A stretch of 6,123 bases of DNA from Thermoflexales bacterium. GTDB taxonomy: Bacteria > Chloroflexota > Anaerolineae > B4-G1 > SLSP01. The translations under genes were made by a program, and so were the position numbers. The stretch is from the NCBI GenBank assembly GCA_015486785.1, contig WFQZ01000179.1, positions 1 to 6,123 on the forward strand, in the 5' to 3' direction. The notes below the pieces were generated by a model, which was not told the origin of the DNA, did not search any database, and saw only the letters and a program-made list of their open reading frames with translations. Positions 1-5,426 of this stretch are shown piece after piece. Every line of letters begins with the position of its first letter. Within the stretch, counting starts at the first letter, position 1.

Positions 1-347
1 CCCTTGAAGCCGCCGTGGGGCGCGTGGATCGCGAGGTCGCGGATTTGAACGATTGGGATGTGCTGACCGCTTACGAGGCATTGATCCAGGTGTACCGTGC
101 GGCCGGGCAGCAGCGTGAAGCGCGGCTGCGTCCGATGTCGCCGCTGGCGCAAGCGGTCTTCGCGGGCGTTCAGGAGGTCTGTGAGCGGTGGTTAGGGCGC
201 GGCTCTGAGTCGACGGGCGAGTCTCCGGAGCCGATCTCACTTGAGACTTTGTTGGCGTGCCTTAAGGTGCTGCGCACATCGGCCCGGCGGCGGTCGCAGG
301 CCGGAGGTCGGCGCGGCTATCTTGATTCCATCGCGCCGGTTTTGTAG
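1..347 (+). CDS. Hypothetical protein, C-terminal fragment (5' end outside window)
   Basis: The reading frame is open from the left edge (first full codon at 3) to a TAG stop at 345-347, giving 114 visible residues. A GTG at 15 could serve as a start, but the frame continues upstream without a stop and no Shine-Dalgarno is visible, so I treat the gene as truncated by the window. The visible part looks soluble and largely helical: a segment around DVLTAYEALIQVYRAAG, a second around PLAQAVFAGVQEVCERWL, a short Ser/Glu/Pro-rich linker, and a last helix (ISLETLLACLKVLRTSARRR) leading into a basic, Gly-rich end with GGRRGYLDSI. There are no membrane segments and no metal-binding or catalytic motif that I recognise. 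I cannot name the family. It lies 81 bases upstream of the phosphofructokinase on the same strand, so co-transcription is possible. Coding status is supported by the uninterrupted frame and protein-like composition. Confidence 0.6.
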   Translation, partial: LEAAVGRVDREVADLNDWDVLTAYEALIQVYRAAGQQREARLRPMSPLAQAVFAGVQEVCERWLGRGSESTGESPEPISLETLLACLKVLRTSARRRSQAGGRRGYLDSIAPVL

Positions 348-418
348 CTGTGGAGTTCAGCCTCACCCGATGATTTTACGGCGTCTTTCGTGGTGGGCAG
401 TTACGAATCTTATTTTAT

Positions 419-424
419 GGAGGG
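419..424 (+). promoter_or_regulatory. Shine-Dalgarno deciding the phosphofructokinase start
   Basis: GGAGGG lies 4 nt before the ATG at 429. The frame stays open further upstream, with a GTG at 390 and an ATG at 417. The ATG at 417 overlaps this site, and neither upstream codon has a purine-rich stretch before it. Translation therefore most likely begins at 429, which also puts the P-loop-like GGGPAPG at the usual distance from the N-terminus for this family. Confidence 0.8.
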
Positions 425-428
425 TAGT

Positions 429-1712
429 ATGTTGAGTGAACCGCGAACCAAGAAAATCGGGATTCTAGTTGGCGGGGGGCCGGCCCCGGGGATCAACGGC
501 GTCATTCATTCGGCCACCATTGAGGCGGTCAATAACGGCTACGAGGTGGTGGGGATTTACGATGGCTTTAAGCACCTGATGGAAGGGGAGTTGGTGTCAA
601 AGAAGTTGACCATCAACGACATCAGCCGCATTCACCTGCGGGGCGGGGCGATTTTGCGCACCTCGCGGGCGAATCCCACCAAGGATGAGGAGCTGTTGGA
701 TCACTGTGTTCACACTTTGATTGATGCCGGTATCGGCTGCCTGGTGGTCATCGGCGGGGATGATACGGCCTATTCCGGCTATCGTGTGGCGAAGCACGCC
801 CGCGATACGTTGGGCATTGAGATCAAAACGGTGCATGTCCCCAAGACCATTGATAACGACCTGCCGCTGCCGGAGGAAATCCGCACGTTTGGCTACGAAA
901 CGGCGCGGGAGGTTGGTTCGCGGATCGTGATGAACCTGATGGAAGATGCGTTGACCGGGCAGCGGTGGTTCCTCGTGGTGACGATGGGACGCAAGGCCGG
1001 CCATCTGGCCCTGGGGATCGGGAAGAGTGCCGGGGCGACGATCACCCTGATCGCCGAGGAGTGGCGCGGACGCGAGATCCGCTTGCAGGAGGTCAGCGAC
1101 ATCATTGTGACCGCGATCATCAAGCGGCTGGCGGACGGCAAACATTACGGCGTGGCGATTGTGGCCGAAGGCGTCATTGAGCAGATTTCGCACGAGGATT
1201 TATCGGTGCTGGAAAATGTGGAGCGGGACGCGCACGGGCACATCCGGCTTTCGGAAATCAACTTCTCCGACATCCTCAAAAAGGCCGTGCGGCGCGACTT
1301 GCTCAACCTGGGCATTGATATGCGCCTGGTGAACAAGGATTTGGGGTACGAGTTGCGTTGTGTCGATCCGATAGCGTTTGACATTGACTACACGCGCAGT
1401 CTGGGCGAAGCGGCGGTGGACTTTTTGATCCACGGCGGCAGCAATGCGACCATCACCATCCAGCAAAATCAAGTCGTCCCCATTCCCTTCGACGAGATGA
1501 TGGACCCGGAGACCGGTCGCACCACGGTGCGCCAGGTGAACATTGACTCGTTCACCTATCGCTCGGCGTACAAGTTTATGATCCGCCTCAAGCCGCAGGA
1601 CGCCGAGGACGAAATGTTGTTCGCGCGGATGGCGGCGCAGACGAATCTCTCGCTGGAGGCCTTCAAGGAGCGGTTTGGCTACCTGGTCGGGATCGCGCCG
1701 CGTCCGTTCTGA
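429..1712 (+). CDS. pfp: 6-phosphofructokinase, probably pyrophosphate-dependent
   Basis: Converts fructose 6-phosphate to fructose 1,6-bisphosphate in cytosolic glycolysis; PPi-type enzymes also run in reverse for gluconeogenesis. The 427-residue product carries the PFK family landmarks in order: GGGPAPGIN (15-23) at the phosphoryl-donor site; RGGAILRTSR (71-80); GGDDT (109-113); PKTIDND (138-144), whose Asp142 matches the catalytic base; MGRKAGHLA (186-194); VAEGV; and GYELR near 306-310, with an arginine expected to contact sugar phosphate. In E. coli ATP-PFK the positions of Asp112 and Lys139 are Gly104 and Gly124. Asp and Lys there are the established PPi-type signature, since Asp blocks the ATP alpha-phosphate. 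PPi as donor is therefore inferred from sequence, not measured. At 427 residues it is longer than E. coli PfkA (320) and in the range of the long single-polypeptide PPi/ATP group. It ends at a shared terminator facing fixX. Family call very secure, donor fairly secure. Confidence 0.93.
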   Translation: MLSEPRTKKIGILVGGGPAPGINGVIHSATIEAVNNGYEVVGIYDGFKHLMEGELVSKKLTINDISRIHLRGGAILRTSRANPTKDEELLDHCVHTLIDAGIGCLVVIGGDDTAYSGYRVAKHARDTLGIEIKTVHVPKTIDNDLPLPEEIRTFGYETAREVGSRIVMNLMEDALTGQRWFLVVTMGRKAGHLALGIGKSAGATITLIAEEWRGREIRLQEVSDIIVTAIIKRLADGKHYGVAIVAEGVIEQISHEDLSVLENVERDAHGHIRLSEINFSDILKKAVRRDLLNLGIDMRLVNKDLGYELRCVDPIAFDIDYTRSLGEAAVDFLIHGGSNATITIQQNQVVPIPFDEMMDPETGRTTVRQVNIDSFTYRSAYKFMIRLKPQDAEDEMLFARMAAQTNLSLEAFKERFGYLVGIAPRPF

Positions 1713-1732
1713 CGGCGCGAAAGGCGCAAACG

Positions 1733-1766
1733 AAAAACCCGCCCCCAATCACCGGGGGCGGGTTTT
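1733..1766. terminator. Bidirectional rho-independent terminator between pfp and fixX
   Basis: A perfect 13-bp inverted repeat: AAAACCCGCCCCC (1734-1746), a 7-nt loop AATCACC (1747-1753), and GGGGGCGGGTTTT (1754-1766). Read on the + strand, the G+C-rich stem ends in TTTTGTT. Read on the - strand, it ends in TTTTT from the A-tract at 1733-1737. It starts 21 nt after the phosphofructokinase stop and 16 nt beyond the fixX stop. Its place between two convergent genes makes termination in both directions the natural reading. Confidence 0.92.
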
Positions 1767-1781
1767 GTTGTCGTGGTGCAA

Positions 1782-2132
1782 TTAGCCGAACTTGTACGCT
1801 ACGCCAAATCCACCGCGCGGGAGAATCCACCCGATGTTGTGATACGGGCAAGCGACGCGGCAACTGCCGCATTCCACGCAGCTTTGATACGCCACCTGAA
1901 TCTTGCCATCCTGCCCCAGCGTGTACACGCCCACCGGGCAGAAGTACAAGCACGGTTTGTGCTGGCAGCGGGCGCACACGTCGTGATCCTTGATCCAGAG
2001 GTGGGATTTCTCTTCATCAATGAAGTACTTGAGCGTCACCAACATATCGTCCACGTAGACTTGCGGCAGCGTGGCCTTTAAGTCCTGTGGGAGTTCTTTG
2101 GCTTGGAAGCCATCACCGGTTTTCATTACCAT
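1782..2132 (-). CDS. fixX: FixX/EtfX, ferredoxin-like subunit of electron-bifurcating EtfABCX
   Basis: Small iron-sulfur subunit that pairs with FixC and passes electrons from the ETF core to the FixC flavin and quinone. The 116-residue product has eight cysteines in two groups: C53-x2-C56-x4-C61-x3-C65-P and C85-x2-C88-x2-C91-x3-C95-P. This is enough for two [4Fe-4S] clusters, the number reported for purified FixABCX/EtfABCX complexes. The C-terminus (GWILPRGGFGVAYKFG) is typical of FixX and of the iron-sulfur domain of ETF:quinone oxidoreductase. The N-terminal 50 residues carry no cysteine and probably form the FixC interface. The ATG at 2132 is preferred because AAGGCGGTG (2138-2146) is well spaced before it. 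The alternative ATG at 2126, inside TAATG with the fixC stop, would remove two residues. It overlaps the end of fixC by 7 nt and is the last gene of the cluster. Confidence 0.93.
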   Translation of the reverse strand: MVMKTGDGFQAKELPQDLKATLPQVYVDDMLVTLKYFIDEEKSHLWIKDHDVCARCQHKPCLYFCPVGVYTLGQDGKIQVAYQSCVECGSCRVACPYHNIGWILPRGGFGVAYKFG

Positions 2133-3457
2133 CCCATCACCGCCTTTCCCATCGAGATCATATCGCCTACCGCTTTGAGCAGTGGCCGCCGGTGGGTCAA
2201 TTCGCCGAAAATTTCACGGAACAAGACCTTCTTGGGCTTCCCGTAAGCACTGAAGAAGTCCGCCAACGCGCTGTTGAGGAAGTTGGGATACACATCCATA
2301 AACTGCGGATGCGTCTCCAGGAAGCGGGCGAAGTTGCGGTACTGTTTCAAGTCCTGCAAGATGAAGCGGTCTTGGAGCTTGTCGCGGTAGCGGGCCAGAG
2401 ACGCCGCCGAGAAATCGCCGCGCTTGTGCGCTTCGATGGCCGTTTCGGCGGCCAGCTTCCCGGCGATCATCGCCATGTTCGTCCCTTCCCAGTGCAGCGC
2501 GTTGACCATCGCCGCCGCGTCCCCGGCGACCATCACGCCACCGGCGTAAAGCTGTGGCATATCGCGCCAGCCGCCCTCTGGGATGAGGTGCGCTCCGTAC
2601 TCCAGCAACTGCCCGCCCTCGACGAGCGGAGCGATGGCCGGATGTTGGAGGTAGCGTTGCAAGACATCGTAAGGCCGCAACCGATACTCGGCCAATGTGT
2701 CCAGCATCACGCCCAGGCCGACCGAGATGCTCTTCTTGTTGGTGTAGACGAAGCCCATCCCCGGCAAGCCCAGGGAAACATCGCCCAGCACCGAGACCGC
2801 CAACCCGTGAGCGTCGTCCGGCAGCCCAAAACGGGCGTTGATCGTTTCCATCGGCAGGGAGATGACTTGCTTGAAGGCCAAAGCTGCGTGCGCCGGCTCG
2901 ACGTCCCGCCGCGCTAAGCCCAGCTTTTGCGTCAACAGGTTGTTGACCCCCTCGCAGATGATGACCACCGGCGCGTAGATGTCGCCTTGCGGGCGATCTG
3001 TTTGCACGCCGATGACCTGGCCTTGCTCGTCGCGGATGAAGTCCACGACGGTGGTTTTAGGGATCAAAAAGGCCCCCGCTTCCTGCGCTTGCTTGGCCCA
3101 CCAGGCATCGAACGCTGCCCGCATCGTGATGTAAGCATCCGGCAACTCCGTCTCGGCCAACTTGCCGCCCTCAATGGTGGCCTTCATCAATCCGCCGTCG
3201 CGCGAAAGGAACCAGAACCCGGCCTCGGTGACCGGTCGCTCGAAGGGCGGTTTGCGATCCATAAAATCGGGGAGCACCTCTTTCAGCGCGTGCGTGTACA
3301 ACGCTCCGCCGAAGTAGTTCTTGCTGCCGGCCTTCTGTCCGCGTTCAATCAACGCCACGTTCAGCCCGGCCTTCCCCAACACGATGGCCGCCGCCGATCC
3401 GGCCATGCCGGCCCCCACTACCACCGCATCAAAGCGAATTTGCTCGTTGTCGCTCAT
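2126..3457 (-). CDS. fixC: FixC/EtfC, FAD-dependent ETF:quinone oxidoreductase-like subunit
   Basis: Flavoprotein that takes the high-potential electrons from FixAB and delivers them to quinone, most likely at the inner face of the membrane. The 443-residue product opens with a Rossmann FAD site: VVVGAGMAGSAAA (12-24) with acidic Glu38 after the second strand, positioned for the FAD ribose. A second FAD contact, GDAAAMVNALHWEGTNMAM, runs from 312 to 330 and is followed by AGKLAAE, as in ETF-QO and geranylgeranyl-reductase-type oxidoreductases. There are no transmembrane helices, so any membrane contact would be peripheral. It lacks the fused iron-sulfur domain of mitochondrial ETF-QO; the separate fixX supplies it. 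Length is close to typical FixC. The ATG overlaps the fixB stop (ATGA) and is preceded by a perfect AAGGAGG at 3465-3471, 7 nt away, which fixes the start and suggests translational coupling. Confidence 0.94.
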   Translation of the reverse strand: MSDNEQIRFDAVVVGAGMAGSAAAIVLGKAGLNVALIERGQKAGSKNYFGGALYTHALKEVLPDFMDRKPPFERPVTEAGFWFLSRDGGLMKATIEGGKLAETELPDAYITMRAAFDAWWAKQAQEAGAFLIPKTTVVDFIRDEQGQVIGVQTDRPQGDIYAPVVIICEGVNNLLTQKLGLARRDVEPAHAALAFKQVISLPMETINARFGLPDDAHGLAVSVLGDVSLGLPGMGFVYTNKKSISVGLGVMLDTLAEYRLRPYDVLQRYLQHPAIAPLVEGGQLLEYGAHLIPEGGWRDMPQLYAGGVMVAGDAAAMVNALHWEGTNMAMIAGKLAAETAIEAHKRGDFSAASLARYRDKLQDRFILQDLKQYRNFARFLETHPQFMDVYPNFLNSALADFFSAYGKPKKVLFREIFGELTHRRPLLKAVGDMISMGKAVMGW

Positions 3458-4497
3458 GCCTGTGCCTCCTTTTTCGCCCTGATCTGCTTGAGCATCTCTG
3501 GAATCACCTCGTACAAGTCGCCGATGATGCCCACGTCGGCCACTTCAAAGATCGGCGCGTTGGGGTCGTTGTTGATGGCGATGATGAAGTCGGAGCCTTG
3601 CATGCCGACTTTGTGTTGCAGTGCGCCGGAGATTCCGGCGGCGATGTAGAGTTTGGGGCGCACTGTCTTGCCCGATTGGCCGACCTGGTGCTCGTAGCCG
3701 ATCCAACCCGCGTCCACGCAGGGACGGGACGCGCCGACTACGCCGCCCAACTCATCGGCCAGCTCTTTGATCAAAGCGAATCCGTCGGGTGAACCCATGC
3801 CGCGCCCGCCGGAGACGATGATGTCGGCGTACTCCAGGTTGACGTTCTCGCCCTCGTTGCGGATGATCTCCAGGATCGTCGCCATCGCGTCGTCTTCCGT
3901 CACCATCACCGGCTCGCGGATGATGTCCCCTTGCGCGGCGGGATTGCGCTCCGGCATCGGGAAGACGCGCGGACGCACGCTCGCCATCTGCGGGCGGTGC
4001 TTGCGGCAGACGATGGTCGCCATAATGTTGCCGCCGAACGCCGGACGGGTCGCCAGGAGCAGCTTGTGCTTGGCGCCCTTGACTTCGCCCATCTCCAACT
4101 GCGTGCAGTCGGCGGTCAAGCCGGTGTGGGATGCGGTCGCAATCGCGCCGGCCAAGTCTCGTCCCAGCGTCGTCGCACCGATCAAGAAGACCTCCGGCTC
4201 GTATTTCTTCACCAACTTGGCAATACTCTTGGAGTAAGGCCGCGTGCGGTAGTACTTGAAGACCGGCCCATCCAGCAGGTAGATGCGATTCGCGCCGTGG
4301 TAGATGGCCTCTTGGGCGAGTGATTCTACGCCTTCGCCCAGCAGCACGCCCTCAACGACGACTTCATCCCCCTCCGCCGTGGCCTCGTCGCGGACGTCTG
4401 CCGCCAGTTTGTTGGCCACGCCCAAAAGTTCCCAGGAGACCGGGTGAATGTGTCCTTCTTCTTGCTCAATGAATACCCAGAATCGTCGCGTACTCAC
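3454..4497 (-). CDS. fixB: FixB/EtfA, electron transfer flavoprotein alpha subunit
   Basis: Large ETF subunit that carries the mobile electron-transferring FAD. The 347-residue product has an N-terminal alpha/beta domain (about 1-200) and a C-terminal FAD domain. Visible FAD contacts include SGGRGMG (229-235), ASRPCVDAGW (256-265), GQSGKTV (273-279) and LYIAAGISGALQH (283-295), the last being the ETF-alpha signature, followed by INNDPNAPIF and VADVGIIGD. There is no N-terminal ferredoxin-like extension, which some bifurcating EtfA proteins have, so iron-sulfur function rests with FixX. The start is GTG, read from 4497; its last two bases and the next A form the fixA stop (GTGA). GGGAGGT at 4503-4509 supports it, and the protein begins at MSTRRFWVFIEQ as family members do. 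The 4-nt overlaps on both sides suggest balanced synthesis with FixA and FixC. Confidence 0.95.
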   Translation of the reverse strand: MSTRRFWVFIEQEEGHIHPVSWELLGVANKLAADVRDEATAEGDEVVVEGVLLGEGVESLAQEAIYHGANRIYLLDGPVFKYYRTRPYSKSIAKLVKKYEPEVFLIGATTLGRDLAGAIATASHTGLTADCTQLEMGEVKGAKHKLLLATRPAFGGNIMATIVCRKHRPQMASVRPRVFPMPERNPAAQGDIIREPVMVTEDDAMATILEIIRNEGENVNLEYADIIVSGGRGMGSPDGFALIKELADELGGVVGASRPCVDAGWIGYEHQVGQSGKTVRPKLYIAAGISGALQHKVGMQGSDFIIAINNDPNAPIFEVADVGIIGDLYEVIPEMLKQIRAKKEAQA

Positions 4498-5333
4498 TTT
4501 GCACCTCCCAATACCGCGCTCAAAACTCCGGCGGATTCGGCTTTCGCCAGTGCCTCGCGCACGGCGGCTTCCACTCCCACCTCGCGCGTGTTGATTTTCT
4601 CCCCCGGCTCCGGCAGCTCCGGCGTCCCCATCTTGTAGACGATGGTGGGCGAGCCGCGCACGCCCACTTGACCCCGGTCAAACTCCACCGGCCCGGCCAT
4701 TGTCCACACTTCCGGGTCGTACTTGAGTGAGCGGATCAAATCCGGCAGCGGCGCGAAGGGAATTTCGGCGATCTCTTTGTCGCAGGTGAGCATCACCGGT
4801 AAGGGCAACTCCACCACCTCAACCCAACGCTCGGTTTTGCGTTCTACGATGGCCTTGCGGGCTTCCAGGTCAATATCGCGGATTTTGACCGCGTAAGTGA
4901 GGATCGGCAGGTCCAAGCGCGTCGCCACGCCCGGCCCCACTTGCGCCGTATCCCCGTCGATGGCCTGCTTCCCGAAGAAAATCATGTCCACCGGGTCTTG
5001 CTCATTGAGCCGCCGGATGGTTTCGGCCAGCACGTAGGACGTTGCCAGCGTATCCGCCCCGGCGAATTTGCGATCCGAGACAAGATACGCTTCATCTGCG
5101 CCCATCTCAATCGCTTCGCGCAAGGTCACGATAAAAGATGGCGGCCCCATTGAAACTACGGTAACTTTTCCGCCCAATTTGCGTTTCCACTCCACGGCAG
5201 CCGCCAGGGCGTGGGCGTCATACGGGTTGAAAATCGCCGGAACGCCTTCCCGCACTAAGTTCCCCGTTTCGGGATCAATGCGGATGTTCGTCGTGTCCGG
5301 CACTTGTTTGACAGCCACGAGTGCATGGAACAA
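4494..5333 (-). CDS. fixA: FixA/EtfB, electron transfer flavoprotein beta subunit, bifurcating type
   Basis: Small ETF subunit which, in bifurcating ETFs, holds the FAD that accepts hydride from NADH and splits the electron pair. The 279-residue product begins MFHALVAVKQVPDT, the classic ETF-beta opening, then NPYDAHAL (36-43), MGPP (62-65), SDRKFAGADTLATSY (86-100) and GKQAIDGDTAQVGP (121-134). The AGADT and GKQAIDGDTAQVGP segments match the nucleotide-binding loops of FixA, CarD and clostridial bifurcating EtfB rather than the AMP-binding mitochondrial form. Bifurcation is thus inferred from these motifs plus the FixCX partners. The start codon is TTG, read from 5333, supported by AGGAGGTG and by N-terminal length. 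It is the first gene of the overlapping fixABCX cluster, behind a promoter-like sequence at 5376-5404 and 93 nt after a CoA-transferase on the same strand. Confidence 0.95.
   Translation of the reverse strand: MFHALVAVKQVPDTTNIRIDPETGNLVREGVPAIFNPYDAHALAAAVEWKRKLGGKVTVVSMGPPSFIVTLREAIEMGADEAYLVSDRKFAGADTLATSYVLAETIRRLNEQDPVDMIFFGKQAIDGDTAQVGPGVATRLDLPILTYAVKIRDIDLEARKAIVERKTERWVEVVELPLPVMLTCDKEIAEIPFAPLPDLIRSLKYDPEVWTMAGPVEFDRGQVGVRGSPTIVYKMGTPELPEPGEKINTREVGVEAAVREALAKAESAGVLSAVLGGAK
4503..4509 (-). promoter_or_regulatory. Shine-Dalgarno deciding the GTG start of fixB
   Basis: On the - strand GGGAGGT stands 5 nt before the GTG at 4497-4495, inside the last codons of fixA. No ATG alternative sits at this position, and the GTG start gives the full conserved ETF-alpha N-terminus. 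Confidence 0.8.
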
Positions 5334-5337
5334 ATTA

Positions 5338-5345
5338 CACCTCCT
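5338..5345 (-). promoter_or_regulatory. Strong Shine-Dalgarno deciding the TTG start of fixA
   Basis: On the - strand AGGAGGTG ends 4 nt before the TTG at 5333-5331, with GGAGG 6 nt from it. There is no in-frame ATG at this position. The TTG gives the same distance to VKQVP as in known family members that begin with ATG. A near-perfect ribosome site on a weak start codon may set expression of the whole cluster. Confidence 0.82.
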
Positions 5346-5368
5346 CTGAAAAAATGACTGAGTTTGAC

Positions 5369-5386
5369 CGGGGTAATTTTACCCCG
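5369..5386. promoter_or_regulatory. Perfect 18-bp palindrome over the fixA promoter -10, likely operator
   Basis: CGGGGTAA (5369-5376), centre TT, then TTACCCCG (5379-5386). The 8-bp arms match perfectly and the putative -10 TAAAAT occupies the centre. A 2-nt centre is too tight for a good RNA hairpin loop, and no T-tract follows directly on the - strand; the nearest U6 begins about 15 nt later. A dimeric regulator site is therefore more likely than a terminator for the upstream gene. I cannot assign the regulator: the arms do not match the Rex or Fnr consensus. Confidence 0.55.
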
Positions 5387-5404
5387 CCATTCCGGGCCTC
5401 TAAA
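5376..5404 (-). promoter_or_regulatory. Putative sigma-70-type promoter of fixABCX
   Basis: On the - strand TTTAGA (5399-5404, 4 of 6 matches to TTGACA) and TAAAAT (5376-5381, 5 of 6 matches to TATAAT) are separated by 17 nt. Initiation would fall near 5369, giving a leader of about 36 nt before the TTG start. The pair lies in the only sizeable non-coding gap on this strand. It was found by eye and is not experimentally shown. Confidence 0.5.
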
Positions 5405-5426
5405 TCAGGTCTGCAACGAAAATGGT

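Noticed and set aside
390..428. N-terminal extension of the phosphofructokinase from GTG at 390 or ATG at 417.
   Set aside because: No Shine-Dalgarno precedes either codon. The strong GGAGGG at 419-424 serves the ATG at 429, and the extra residues are not expected in the family.
348..428. Possible promoter or terminator between the left-edge gene and the phosphofructokinase, for example TATTTT at 411-416.
   Set aside because: There is no matching -35 at 16-18 nt, and initiation would fall on the ribosome site. No stable hairpin with a T-tract is visible, so the gap is left without an assigned element.
597..1748. Antisense frames on the - strand opposite the phosphofructokinase (597-1193 and 1200-1748).
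   Set aside because: The opposite strand encodes an intact PFK with every family motif. These frames have low-complexity Arg/His/Gln-rich products, and one runs through the terminator hairpin.
2087..3649. Long open frames on the + strand opposite fixC and the end of fixB (2087-2917 and 2927-3649).
   Set aside because: They lie fully antisense to well-conserved FixC/FixB coding sequence. Their translations are rich in Arg, His, Gln and Val with no recognisable motif, as expected from the mirror of a G+C-rich gene. Neither has a good ribosome site.
5348..5386. The 18-bp palindrome plus downstream U-tract as a terminator for the CoA-transferase gene.
   Set aside because: The arms leave only a 2-nt loop, and the U6 run starts about 15 nt past the stem, too far for canonical intrinsic termination. 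The embedded -10 favours an operator, though weak attenuation is not excluded.
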